Shown piece after piece: positions 8,319-17,642 of a stretch of 64,000 nt of DNA (position 1 is the stretch's first letter; every line of letters starts with the position of its first letter). A model generated the notes under the pieces. It ran no database searches. It saw nothing but the letters and a program-made list of their open reading frames with translations, and was not told the DNA's origin. The stretch comes from an uncultured Collinsella sp. (lineage in GTDB: Bacteria > Actinomycetota > Coriobacteriia > Coriobacteriales > Coriobacteriaceae). The stretch is taken from assembly GCA_958415625.1 (NCBI GenBank), contig CATYZI010000005.1, positions 1-64,000 of the forward strand. Reading direction: 5' to 3'. Both the position numbers and the translations under genes were made by a program.

Positions 8319-9308
8319 ATGGCGTTGAGCAAGGCATCATGCACCGGTCGCGGATTGATTGCGGCAATTGGTGGACATGTGCACCGCATGTTCGATGAGG
8401 GCGAAGACGACCTGTTTTCGCTGAGCCTTGACGATGTGATGGATGATCGCCCGTGGACCGCCGACGAACTCATGGGCGGCGGCGGGGCTCGCCCGTCAAG
8501 CCCCAATCCCGCACTTGCGCCTAAGACCGCATCTGCGCCGACTCCTGCGCAGCCGGCTGTTTCGACGCCCGCGCCTACACCCGCACCCACTTCGGCGCCC
8601 ACGCCCGCTCCCCGCCCCGCAAGCGACCCGTCCGAGACGGCGGCATTTCTCGCAGCAGCGACGCAGGGCAAATCGGCCGACAGCACTGTTATGTACAGCG
8701 CCCAGCAGTTGCCTGTTCCTGCGGCACGCAAGCCTCCGGTCACAAGGCTCGATGAGCCCGTTGCCCATCAGGTTGTCCACGATTCCTGGGCGGCAGCCGA
8801 TCTGGATGAGACCTCTACCGGCATGCCGGCGCTCGATGTTCCAGTTAACCCGCTTTTTGCCGCCAACACGAGCGCCGCGGGCTATGAGGGCGGTGCGGCA
8901 TATTCCGATTATTCCGATGGCTATGCTGGCACCGGTCGCATCGAGACCGAGGATTATGGCACCGCATCGAGCGATTATCTCAACGATCCGTACGCTGCCA
9001 CGCCTGCACCGGAATATGACCCGGAGGCCGCGTCCGCACCGGCGTATACCAAAAGCACGGGCGAAGAGCGCTTCGCCGATTATTACGCCGAGGAAAAGGC
9101 GCTGCGTTTCTCGGAATTTCCGCAGGCAGTCAAGGTTGCCTTTATCGCCATTGTCATTGCCCTGCTCGGCGCCATTGCGTTTGAGGGATTCCAGCTGTTC
9201 CGCGGCCCCACCGCGTCCGAATCGGCAACGCAGCAAAAAGAGGACGACAACCAGTACCTGGACATCAACACCCTCAAGGGCGACCCCAACGACGGGGACG
9301 ACGAGTAG
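8319..9308 (+). CDS. Proline/alanine-rich tail-anchored membrane protein, unknown function
   Basis: 329 aa, not recognised. An acidic stretch near residues 24-43 (FDEGEDDLFSLSLDDVMDD) is followed by a low-complexity Pro/Ala/Thr linker to about residue 110, a Tyr/Asp/Ser-rich middle, one membrane segment near residues 275-297 (VKVAFIAIVIALLGAIAF), and an acidic C-terminal tail. There is no signal peptide, so the long N-terminal part is probably cytoplasmic. ATG 8319 is preceded by GAAAGGATGGGA; the open frame extends 32 codons further up with no better site. It marks the left edge of the accessory region. Codon use matches its neighbours. Confidence 0.65.
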   Translation: MALSKASCTGRGLIAAIGGHVHRMFDEGEDDLFSLSLDDVMDDRPWTADELMGGGGARPSSPNPALAPKTASAPTPAQPAVSTPAPTPAPTSAPTPAPRPASDPSETAAFLAAATQGKSADSTVMYSAQQLPVPAARKPPVTRLDEPVAHQVVHDSWAAADLDETSTGMPALDVPVNPLFAANTSAAGYEGGAAYSDYSDGYAGTGRIETEDYGTASSDYLNDPYAATPAPEYDPEAASAPAYTKSTGEERFADYYAEEKALRFSEFPQAVKVAFIAIVIALLGAIAFEGFQLFRGPTASESATQQKEDDNQYLDINTLKGDPNDGDDE

Positions 9309-9445
9309 CGAGGGCTGAAGGCGGCCGCAGGATCCCGCATCCAGCACCGGCTTCTAAGTGCTGTTTTGTCATCCAGCTACACTTTTCCGAAGTTTTAAGG
9401 TGCCTATTTCGACTCTTTTCCGGATTTTATACTCTGTCCCTCCAG

Positions 9446-9739
9446 ATGCGCTTTACGGTGCAGGCGTTGGAAGAAGGGCCATGTGCCGCTGGCGGCCCAC
9501 ATGTTCTGCAGATCAAGCTGCTCGGAGACGGCTCGCGCGAGCCGTCCAGCTGGAAGCTCTTTGCCGACGGCGCGTGCGTTGCGGACGGATCCGGCGCCTT
9601 TGCCCGCGAGTGCTTCTGCGAGGGCGCCGAGGTGTTTCTAGACCTGTGCCGCGACGCCGTACGCGCGACCGAGCTGTACCAGTGGAGCCAGAGGGAGTAC
9701 GAGCTGTTGAGTGCGGCCCGCAGGATCGTAAGGGTGTAG
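9446..9739 (+). CDS. Small hypothetical protein, possibly a 5'-truncated remnant
   Basis: 97 aa, no recognised family. Third codon positions are strongly G/C, as in real genes here, and the composition is balanced (acidic and aromatic residues, four cysteines), so translation is plausible. No ribosome binding site precedes the ATG and no better upstream start exists in frame, so it may be the tail of a lost longer gene. It stands alone between the tail-anchored protein and the convergent DUF262 gene. Confidence 0.4.
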   Translation: MRFTVQALEEGPCAAGGPHVLQIKLLGDGSREPSSWKLFADGACVADGSGAFARECFCEGAEVFLDLCRDAVRATELYQWSQREYELLSAARRIVRV

Positions 9740-9806
9740 ACGGGCGGACGAGCCATCGACGATTTTGAGCTGGCAAGGGCCGGGAACTAGATTCCCAGCC
9801 TTCAAC

Positions 9807-11930
9807 CTAGCACTGCTTTATGAGATCGAGCACCGCAGGAATGTCATCGGCATTCCGAAGCGCAACGTAAGTGGGTAAGCCCGGGCCAAATCCACCCTGC
9901 GTACGCTTGTCCTGGCACATGTCCTCTGGATCCGTTAGATCATCCACACTCTTTGCCAAGCCAACGGCAATCCAACCACCGTTGCTGGTCCTGCCTTCTA
10001 ACACGGCATGCAGTTTTCGCTTGCCCGACCTGAAGCCTACATAGTACTTAGCTATGTAGGACTCCCACGAAAGGTTACCACTCAGAACGGACTCGCGCAC
10101 CTCATCGAAAAGCTTCTGGTTGAGCCCACCTTCGGCAAAGGTGGGGTGATTCTCCTGCAGAGTCCAGATAGGAGCCTCATCAGACTCCCCGCGAGAAGGA
10201 CGGTACTTGTCGACGACGTCTGCCGGAAGGTCGGGATATTTCCATATCTCACACGCCTCTTTCGCCAGCTCGTCCGCGCGCTGTCCAATCTCTTCCTCAC
10301 CCCATTTTTCACGCGAGGCGATCGACTTGTTCAGGTAGAGCGGACTGCACTTAAATCCGACGTCAGGCAGATTGAGCTTGTCCGAGAACGACCGGTTTGA
10401 GTACTCCTGGTTGTAGCCCGTCAGCGTAAGATTTCCCAAGTTGTTGCACAGCCTGTCGTGGACGTCTTCCCAGTTCTCACCAAGCGATTCCTTCCAGCCG
10501 TGCTCATCATCGATCGTCTGGGGCATGATGTGCTCGATCTGGTAATCGTCGGCTGAGATGGACTCCTTCGGGTGGTGCCAGTTCTCCATGCGTTCCAGGT
10601 AATAGCGCTTTTTAGAGAAGCGGTTGTAGCAGTCACGCGTCTTAAACTCCTCGACAAAATGCTCGTCTGTCGGAAAGTATGCGGTCATACCGCTGCTGTG
10701 GATAAGGAGCATCGCCGTAACGTACTCCTCGATATCGTCCTGCTGCTCGAGATTGCGATACATGCCGGCAAAGAAATTATTTAGGCCCGTGGTAAGTCTG
10801 CCGCAAACCGCTCGCCTGAACAGAAACGACTCGATAGTCTCGCAGATACGTAAAATCGCATTGCGGTCTAGTCCATTCCCCTCGTAAACCGAATAAAGCA
10901 ACATTAAGAGGGGCCTTATCTGCTTCACATCGAGGCTTACGATTCTGCCGAACACTCGGCGCAGTCCGTCGTCCTTCTCCTTACCAAGGAACAGACTGGC
11001 GTATCTATGTGCATACCCTCGCAGCTCCTTAAGCAGGCCCTCGGTGTCACCATCGTAGTCGTCGGCGAAATAGCGCTTAAACTCGTAGTAGGCCTCGTTC
11101 TCCTTCGGCATCCTATTGGGAACTTTAAGCCACAGCCAGTACCAGATAAATGCATTGAACTCGTCCTCGCCGCCTTTTCCGAACAAGCACTCGAGTGGAT
11201 GCCAATAACCCTCATAAAGATTGGTCTGTTCGTCGTTGGGAAGCGACATTAGAACGTAGTTACGGATGAGGTCAATGGGCGTGAGCGGCTTGCCCTTGGA
11301 GTTCATGGACTCAAATATGAGCTGGGCATTATCAACGCCAGCGGTGAGCTTAGTGTCGATGACCTGCACGCGGTTTAGCCCCGCCCAAAGCCTTGCAGGG
11401 TCGAATGATTTCCCGTGCATCTTTTCACGGAAGAACGCATGGTTTTCGACAATGCGATCCGATTTTTCATCTGGCACGGGAGCCCCAGACACGATGGAGA
11501 ACAGCGTCTCTTTATCGTCCTGCGAGAGCACCAGCTTGTAGCGTGCCAGACCGTTGTAGTCGTCATCGTTAAAGAGGTAATTTTTCCTCAGCGCCGAGAT
11601 TTTGAGGTCGCCAAGGAAGCCAGCCTTGTCGGGGTTGCTCTCCAAATAGTCAGCCAAAGCTGCAATCATCAACGAAAACGTCGTCATGCGCTGCTGTCCG
11701 TCAATCAGAAGCACGCGCGAAATGCTCGTGGCAGAGCTCTCGGACTCGGGGATATAAAGCATTGACCCCACGAAGTGCGATACGCCATCACGACCCGCTC
11801 GCATGACGTCATCCCAAAGCACCTCGCACTCTTTTACACTCCACGAGTAAATTCGCTGGTACACGGGAATGACGAACTGCATCTTCGCCACGCCCATAAG
11901 GTCGAGTAGATTTGCCTCGGTTGCTTTCAT
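9807..11930 (-). CDS. DUF262/DUF1524 (GmrSD-like) restriction protein with DUF5655 tail
   Basis: 707 aa. N-terminal DUF262 (ParB/Srx-like) shows IPVYQRIYSW (21-30), HFVGS (51-55) and IDGQQRMTT (75-83), the NTP-binding/hydrolysis motifs. Near residue 464 is EHIMPQ, followed by NLGNLTLTGYN: the His-Me/HNH-type DUF1524 nuclease. The last ~110 residues resemble DUF5655. This single-chain layout is that of type IV, modification-dependent GmrSD/BrxU-type enzymes that cut phage DNA with modified bases. GAGGAG precedes ATG 11930. It appears intact. Its target and activity are inferred from the family. Confidence 0.85.
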   Translation of the reverse strand: MKATEANLLDLMGVAKMQFVIPVYQRIYSWSVKECEVLWDDVMRAGRDGVSHFVGSMLYIPESESSATSISRVLLIDGQQRMTTFSLMIAALADYLESNPDKAGFLGDLKISALRKNYLFNDDDYNGLARYKLVLSQDDKETLFSIVSGAPVPDEKSDRIVENHAFFREKMHGKSFDPARLWAGLNRVQVIDTKLTAGVDNAQLIFESMNSKGKPLTPIDLIRNYVLMSLPNDEQTNLYEGYWHPLECLFGKGGEDEFNAFIWYWLWLKVPNRMPKENEAYYEFKRYFADDYDGDTEGLLKELRGYAHRYASLFLGKEKDDGLRRVFGRIVSLDVKQIRPLLMLLYSVYEGNGLDRNAILRICETIESFLFRRAVCGRLTTGLNNFFAGMYRNLEQQDDIEEYVTAMLLIHSSGMTAYFPTDEHFVEEFKTRDCYNRFSKKRYYLERMENWHHPKESISADDYQIEHIMPQTIDDEHGWKESLGENWEDVHDRLCNNLGNLTLTGYNQEYSNRSFSDKLNLPDVGFKCSPLYLNKSIASREKWGEEEIGQRADELAKEACEIWKYPDLPADVVDKYRPSRGESDEAPIWTLQENHPTFAEGGLNQKLFDEVRESVLSGNLSWESYIAKYYVGFRSGKRKLHAVLEGRTSNGGWIAVGLAKSVDDLTDPEDMCQDKRTQGGFGPGLPTYVALRNADDIPAVLDLIKQC

Positions 11931-12382
11931 TTGCGGTTGTCTCCTCTTTCTTGTTTACGCCGTTTGCAGTCAGTCCCCCACTGAGCGGAGGGTGCCAAAG
12001 ACGAGAGCATCGAAGCACAGAAGCAACCGGGATGCTCATATCGTTAGATTTTACAACGCAAGCAAACGCTTACGCCGTCAGGGTGGCGCGCGATCGCTGC
12101 GCGCCACTCCCCAAAATCATACGATGTCAAAAGACTGACACTTGTGTATGCCTTTTGACATTGCCACGGACTTACGGGTTTCTTGTCTCATATGCCAAGA
12201 GCGGATATCTAGATCGCTGCCCCTCCCGCCCAAAGGAGCTCGACAAGAACTGATCGAAGGGCAAATCAGACATCGAGCAAGTCGCCGACATGCTCATCGC
12301 GCCTCGCAAAAAGATGGGCAAACACGGGACCATCTTAAGCGGTGGCGATGATGACACGGAATTGCAGCCGAATCGCCCCGAC
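11931..12382. other. Non-coding spacer with one hairpin and a possible gene remnant
   Basis: No convincing gene. A 9-bp GC-rich hairpin sits at 12083-12107. From about 12250 the plus strand reads like protein for roughly 40 codons (SKGKSDIEQVADMLIAPRKK, then GKHGTIL) directly after a TGA, running into the 3' end of the neighbouring gene, so it may be the last trace of a destroyed gene. The promoter of the DUF262 gene should lie near 11940-12000. Confidence 0.4.
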
Positions 12383-14746
12383 CTATTCGCCACCCGATGC
12401 TGGCAAGCTGTTGAGCGGCTCGCTCTCACCGGCGGCACCAAGGCGCTTCTGCATCTTCTCGATCTGCTTAAGGGTCGAAGTCAAATACCCAAGACCCTTC
12501 TTCAACTGCTTAAGCAACCTGCCATTCCTGCGGTCCCCCTTTCCATTCTCCTTCTCGACATCCTCCTCAACACCAGCGATGCTGCGCTGCACGGCCTCGG
12601 CCGCCTTCTGCACCAAAATGGCTCCCTCATGCGGGCAGCGGTCAGTTGCCACATCAAGAAATGCGAGAAGCCTTGAGCATTCAACGAGCACGAACTGCGC
12701 ATAGTCCTCCCCCATCGACGCCGCCAGGGCAACGCCGCTAGAACCCAAAAGGCCAAACGCAGCGCCGCCGCCAGCAATTAAAGCGGTGCCACCGGCCATG
12801 CCCATGCCGCCGGCGGCCAAGGCGCCGCCGCCAGCAGCAGCAAGACTCGCATTGACGAGCGCAGCCCCGTGAAGGCCGACAAACGAGCCTCCAAAGATAC
12901 CGACAGCAATATCCGGAGCCAATGCCGCGGCCACTCCTCCTGTGCCCAGGGCCGCCGCCACGGCAATGGCGCCGCCTACCAAGACCTTTGGCAATGTACC
13001 TGAGAGCTCACGGATATGCGCCCCGCATTGCTTCTCTAGGGAACGCACGGCGTCCAAATCAACCGCGTCTTGTCTCCTGGGAAATTCATCTTTAACCCAA
13101 GCCCCGCTCCCCTTCAAACCTTTGTATTCCTTCTTCTCTTCATCTCCTATCTGGAAATAGGGGCGAAACTCAACCAGCTCCTGAGCGATCAGCAAGGCGC
13201 GCACCTTGCCGCCTCGCTGCCGCGAAATAGCCTCAAGGGCTCCGTACGCATCTTCCTCGCTCAAAAAAAAGCCGTCTGCATCAATGCCTAGGCCATCCGT
13301 GACCGAATCCTGCCACGCGCGGGCCCAGCTCCTCTTTTGCCCTTTGCGCACTTCGTTCTTCTCGTTCCCGCAGTCGTAGTTGATGGCGGCAAGCTTCAGC
13401 GAGAAGGCAATCCTCGTCGTCTCTCTATCTAGGCTATAAAAGTGGAATCCATCGAAGATATCCTGGCGGCGCCTGGCGCGCTCAGTCCAAGCCTCGGACA
13501 TTTCCTCCGCCATATAGCCCCAGTCGGCATGGAGTGCAAACGCAAGGCGTCCAACTCCAACGTAGTTTATTCGCAAGAAGAACTTCTGGGCGAACACGAC
13601 CTTGTTCCCCTCGCATTCGATACCCGCCCTGACCGCCGCCGTCGCCAGATTCGCCAGAACGAACGAAGTACTCGAAACCGTGACCATGCGAGTGAGGGCC
13701 CTGCTGTTGTAGGGCATGAAATGCGAAGCCTTGAGCTTGCGCAAGCCGGAGACATCACTCACTTCGCAACGTTCTAGCTCGGCCTTGAGCCTTGAAAGCA
13801 TGTAGAGACAACGAACGATAACCTCGTTGGCCACGACTGCTGGCACCTGGCTTAAAGCTTGATCGAAAAGACCGACTTCCGTCCGAAGGTCGAAGCGAAT
13901 GGGCTTGCCGTCCTCGGTTTTGAACGCCGTTCCGTTAAACAGCTTTGAGATCCATTGCTGAATGCGAATATCCTTGCCCTTATAGGCAATCCGCATGTCT
14001 TGAAAAACAGGCAGGGAGGAGAGCTCCTTTAGCAGGGACAGCACAACGCCGGGAATACCCGTCCCCTTACCGGGGTTTGAACTAGACCCCGCCATGTCGC
14101 TCACGAGATGCATTGCCCAGAACAGAGTGCCAAACGCGATCTTCTCTGGAACGTTCCTGCCTATAAGAGGGCGGTCAGGATCGAAGGCGGCGGCAGGCAG
14201 GTCAAAGGCGACAAACCGGCCGGCCGTATCGGTGCCATAGCCTTTGCACGTGAATTGCGAGAGGATCGAACACGCAAGGCCAACCAAGCTCGGGTGGTGC
14301 GAGAAATCCCGCAGATGATGTTGGAGCCCGCCGCCAAACTCGGCAGTCAGCTTGTCCGCGGCAAGAGGAAACCCTTTCTCTAGAAAGCGAATAGCGTCTT
14401 CTAGAGTTGCATCCGCCTTTGTCATACCCGCAGACTTGGCAATCGTAAGAACGAATTTGCCAACCTTCTCGTCGCCCCACTCTTTGGCACCCTCTAGGTT
14501 GAAGTCTTTCTGCCACAGGATATTCAACGCGCCCGTGAGGAGCCCGCTAACGGCTGCAAGTTCATAGTCGAGCTTCGTAGCCTTTTCAGCCCGAGGGTCA
14601 AAATCAAAGAGGACCTCCTCCCCATCGGGAGCGTCCTTAAAACCAACCAGCACGGCGCTACCGTTCAGCGGCACAGATGCAACTTTGGGCAGTTGAGGCA
14701 TGGTGTAAACTATCTCGCCGCCACTAAAAACAAGTTCGTCTGCCAT
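12383..14746 (-). CDS. Large protein with Gly/Ala-rich hydrophobic segment, unknown function
   Basis: 787 aa, family not recognised with certainty. Residues ~140-155 contain HHLRDFSHHP and ~211-231 contain HLVSDMAGSS followed by a Gly-rich turn; these look like conserved catalytic or binding motifs. Residues ~590-680 are a long Gly/Ala stretch with glycine-zipper spacing (GGAIAVAAALGTGG, AAAGGGALAAGGMGMAGG), as in membrane-inserting or pore-forming proteins. A charged C-terminal helix (~730-770, Lys/Glu rich) could be a coiled coil. AGGAGG precedes ATG 14746. It lies downstream of the exonuclease/small-gene pair on the same strand, beside a restriction gene, so a defence effector is possible but unproven. 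Confidence 0.7.
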   Translation of the reverse strand: MADELVFSGGEIVYTMPQLPKVASVPLNGSAVLVGFKDAPDGEEVLFDFDPRAEKATKLDYELAAVSGLLTGALNILWQKDFNLEGAKEWGDEKVGKFVLTIAKSAGMTKADATLEDAIRFLEKGFPLAADKLTAEFGGGLQHHLRDFSHHPSLVGLACSILSQFTCKGYGTDTAGRFVAFDLPAAAFDPDRPLIGRNVPEKIAFGTLFWAMHLVSDMAGSSSNPGKGTGIPGVVLSLLKELSSLPVFQDMRIAYKGKDIRIQQWISKLFNGTAFKTEDGKPIRFDLRTEVGLFDQALSQVPAVVANEVIVRCLYMLSRLKAELERCEVSDVSGLRKLKASHFMPYNSRALTRMVTVSSTSFVLANLATAAVRAGIECEGNKVVFAQKFFLRINYVGVGRLAFALHADWGYMAEEMSEAWTERARRRQDIFDGFHFYSLDRETTRIAFSLKLAAINYDCGNEKNEVRKGQKRSWARAWQDSVTDGLGIDADGFFLSEEDAYGALEAISRQRGGKVRALLIAQELVEFRPYFQIGDEEKKEYKGLKGSGAWVKDEFPRRQDAVDLDAVRSLEKQCGAHIRELSGTLPKVLVGGAIAVAAALGTGGVAAALAPDIAVGIFGGSFVGLHGAALVNASLAAAGGGALAAGGMGMAGGTALIAGGGAAFGLLGSSGVALAASMGEDYAQFVLVECSRLLAFLDVATDRCPHEGAILVQKAAEAVQRSIAGVEEDVEKENGKGDRRNGRLLKQLKKGLGYLTSTLKQIEKMQKRLGAAGESEPLNSLPASGGE

Positions 14747-14811
14747 ACCGGCTTCCTCCTGCAAACGCGTAAAACTAGATTGCTCCACGCCGCCAAATCC
14801 CTCTCGTAGAA

Positions 14812-15116
14812 CTACTCGATAATCTCGATGATGCAGTTGCTCAGAACCTCGTCGGAACTGTTCACCTCTGGCAGCCTGTACGCCTCATTGTGAACGATAA
14901 CGCGCGCAGCGTCACGGGTCTATGCCTGCCCATCCAGCGAATCATGTTAGCAAGCCGTTCTTCGACAATGGATGCCATCTCGGTGTCCATACTCTTGACC
15001 TGCCTGGTCTCGGCGGGCGTCAGCGTGTCCTTGAATAGCATCTCAAGCACAGCCCTCTGATGCTGATTCTGGAATCCTTCCCGCAACCATTCCTTCTGCT
15101 TACGCCCAATGGGCAC
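14812..15116 (-). pseudogene. Small frameshifted gene downstream of the exonuclease
   Basis: The GTG at 15116 begins five bases past the exonuclease stop and follows GGAAGG, so it looks translationally coupled. The frame reads well to about VEERLANMIRWMGRH, then turns to unlikely sequence ending at 14862. In the neighbouring frame a protein-like continuation (RDAARVIVHNEAYRLPEV, then EVLSNCIIEIIE) runs to a TAG at 14812. A one-base indel near 14918-14930 would join them into about 100 aa. No family recognised. Either a recent mutation or a sequencing error explains it. Confidence 0.45.
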
Positions 15117-15120
15117 CCGC

Positions 15121-15855
15121 CTACCTTCCCGCCGCCTTCAGCTTCAGCAGCAGGTCGCCCAGCTCGGGGCACTTGCTGGAAAGGCGCGTCTGAACTCGCT
15201 CGCCCATCCCCCATCGTTGGCGGATCTCCTGGGCGCGCGGGCTCACGCGGTAGTTCCCGTCCATCATCTGCTTGAGCAGCTTGGCGGTCACACGAGCATC
15301 GGCCAGGGCGCTGTGGGCGTGGCCCGTCGACTCGTCGAACTCGATGCCAAACCACGTTGCCGCGTCACTCAAAGAGACGCATCCGTGGCTGCCCACGTCC
15401 ATGATCGAGGTGTAAAACGCCTGCAGGTCGGCCCAGTCCGTAGGAACTGCGGAAAGATCGATGTGCTTTGCCTGGCACTCGGTCAAAAGCTGTCGACGAT
15501 CCGCCCCGCTCCAGCAAACCACCTGGGCGGAGTAGCGACCGATCCAATCGCTGAGCCTTTTGATCACCACATAGAGCGGATCGGCCATCGCGGTATCCAC
15601 GGCCGATATCCCTGTGAGCTCGCGGACGGGAAACGCAACGCCTTCGGTAAATTCCGTCTGCACAAACTACGAGAACTCGCCCATAACGTTGCCGTGGTAA
15701 TCGAGCTTGACGGCGCCGACCTCGATAATCTCGTTGCGCAGTCCACGACGTTGGCGCTGCTTTGGCACCGGCGCAAACTCAAAGTCCAGCACAACCTGGC
15801 GCGCAAAGTTCGTCGTATCGATAGCCGAGATACACGGCGTCTTTTCAGCTGACAC
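15121..15855 (-). pseudogene. DnaQ-like 3'-5' exonuclease interrupted by an in-frame TAG
   Basis: DEDDh-type exonuclease of about 244 codons. The first half has VVLDFEFAP (catalytic D and E) and NEIIEVGAVKLD; then comes TAG at 15667-15669, after NVMGEFS, and the same frame resumes with FVQTEFTEGVAFP, a second Asp in WSGADRRQL, and AHSALADARVTA (the His and last Asp). All four catalytic positions survive and no base is lost, so only one codon is bad. GTG 15855 follows AAAGG and is the likely start. It could be a fresh pseudogene, a read-through gene, or an assembly error. It belongs with the small gene and the 787-aa protein. Confidence 0.75.
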
Positions 15856-16310
15856 GGTTAGGGCCTTTCTCCGTTGCTGGCCGCTTACTACACAGGCGGC
15901 TACATTGCTGTAAGGATAGGCGCCCGTGCGGACGTGAAAGCGGGGCGCAATACCATGCGCCAAGCACACGCCATGCAGACGGCCCCAAGAGAGTCGCCCG
16001 CTCTATTCAAATGTGTGAAAAAAATTTAGGCCCGGTGACTTGAATCAGCGGTCATCCCGGGCCCATCAGAGCTCGTAGAGCTCTTGGTTGCTTTGGTCTC
16101 GCTCTTCACGGCGCTTATCGAACTTTCCGAGGCACTCAAGCAGCATTCGAAGCATAACAAGTCGCTGCCATTAAGGCACTGACCTCTTGACCAAGCAACG
16201 GCGCTGCCCAGCTATCACCCTTGGGCTGCCGTCAACTTTATTCTATCCGCGAGCATCTGGTTTACCAAATGGATTTTCGGTAAAGGAAGCACGGCACGCC
16301 CGCAAAACCA
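15856..16310. other. Non-coding spacer
   Basis: 455 bases without a gene. It holds the presumed promoter of the exonuclease on its left side and the DUF4143 terminator at 16018-16064. I see no repeat or RNA structure beyond that. Confidence 0.5.
16018..16064 (-). terminator. Intrinsic terminator of the DUF4143 ATPase gene
   Basis: Read leftward: stem GGCCCGGGATGAC / GTCACCGGGCC with one bulge and an 11-base loop, followed by TAAATTTTTTT. It is some 250 bases past the ATPase stop codon. Confidence 0.7.
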
Positions 16311-17606
16311 CTACGCCCCAAGTGCCGCCATGGGAATCACCGCCACGCCGTCGTCGCGTGTATAGGCAATGCTCCCCTTTCCAACCACGACCGCCAAAAA
16401 CGCCGGCGCGGCATTCTGGGCGGCAGGATTGGAGAGCACTTTCCTCTCCAGCGCCTTGAGATTTCTCGCTCCATCGTCTGCTTTCGCATCACTCAGCTTG
16501 ACCTCGATGGCTCCCCAGCGCCCGTCGTGCTCAACGATCAGATCGACCTCAAGGCCCTTCTCATCTCGGAAATAATGGACACTGTTGTCGACACCGCCGT
16601 AGGTGGAAAGGAACACGCGCACGTCGCGCAGGACGAGATTCTCAAAGAGCATCCCCAGCGTTTGCATATCGCCAAGCAGCCGCTCAGGGGTAGCCCCCAG
16701 CAACGCCGCCGCAAGTGACGGGTCACAGAAGTAGCGCTTGGGGCGCACGCGAACGCGGGCCTTCGAGCGCATGGGCGGCTCCCATCCGCACAGGTCCTCG
16801 GTCAGCTTGAGCCTGTTGAAGAGGTCCAAGTACGCAGCGATGGTCCTCTCGTCGGGGCCCGCCTCACCGTACGAGGCGTCCTTTACGAGCGTCTTGTACG
16901 TGACAGCCTGGCTCTCGTTCATGGCAAGAGCTCGCAAAAGGCCGTGTGCAAGCTCGGGCGACATGCCCTCGTCCAGCACGTTGACGTCGAGCACCGAGTG
17001 CACGTACTGGCTTGCCGTCTCTCGCGCAAGATTTTCCGAAAGCCCAAGATTTGCAGGCCAACCGCCCCTGCAGCACCAGCGGGCGACGTCATCCACCGTG
17101 CTCTCGCGACGCTGAGGGGCAAAATCCTCGCCCTTAAAGAGGCTTGCCAGTGACACGAGCGGCTCGCCGTCGCCCGACTCACACAGGGCCATGGGGCGCA
17201 TTGACAGACGGGCGATCCTACCCGTGCCGGAATGACGAACATGGCTGCGCTCCTCGCTTTTGAGCGCGGTCGAGCCCGTGAGCAAAAGTGTCCCCCGTTC
17301 GTTGCCGCTCGCGTCCACGAAACGCCGGGCGGCATCCCAAACCTCGGGCACCTCCTGCCATTCATCGACCAGGTGTGGCGCATCGCCGATGAGCGCCAGG
17401 CTTGGGTCGACCTCTGCCGCCGCACGCTGCGCAGGCTCATCGAGCCTGGAGACGCTCGCCGAGCGAGAGAGCGCCGTCCAGGTCTTGCCGCACCATTTGG
17501 GGCCGTTGATCTCCACACAGCCAAACGCCCGCATAAGGGTGTCGAGGCGCTCCTCTATGAGCCGGGGCCTATATCCCTTTTGGGTCAATCTCTTTGGTGC
17601 ATCCAT
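16311..17606 (-). CDS. AAA ATPase with DUF4143 domain
   Basis: 431 aa. The Walker A variant GPKWCGKTW lies at 35-43, Walker B LVDEWQEVP near 79-87, and TGSTAL follows (sensor region). The C-terminal half is DUF4143, with a nuclease-like EVDLIVEHDGRWGAIEVKLS near residue 360. These AAA_14/DUF4143 proteins are common, strain-variable genes; a role in DNA defence or mobile-element control is suspected but unknown. ATG 17606 follows GAGAGGGA. Directly upstream is a five-copy 23-bp repeat array, which may regulate it. A second nuclease-tailed ATPase (DUF234 type) lies just upstream on the same strand. Confidence 0.82.
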   Translation of the reverse strand: MDAPKRLTQKGYRPRLIEERLDTLMRAFGCVEINGPKWCGKTWTALSRSASVSRLDEPAQRAAAEVDPSLALIGDAPHLVDEWQEVPEVWDAARRFVDASGNERGTLLLTGSTALKSEERSHVRHSGTGRIARLSMRPMALCESGDGEPLVSLASLFKGEDFAPQRRESTVDDVARWCCRGGWPANLGLSENLARETASQYVHSVLDVNVLDEGMSPELAHGLLRALAMNESQAVTYKTLVKDASYGEAGPDERTIAAYLDLFNRLKLTEDLCGWEPPMRSKARVRVRPKRYFCDPSLAAALLGATPERLLGDMQTLGMLFENLVLRDVRVFLSTYGGVDNSVHYFRDEKGLEVDLIVEHDGRWGAIEVKLSDAKADDGARNLKALERKVLSNPAAQNAAPAFLAVVVGKGSIAYTRDDGVAVIPMAALGA

Positions 17607-17642
17607 AGACGGCCGTCCCTCTCTATCACGCGATATGCGAAA

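Noticed and set aside
16187..16459. 90-codon plus-strand frame near the DUF4143 gene end
   Set aside because: Overlaps the 3' end of the ATPase gene antisense; no start signal.
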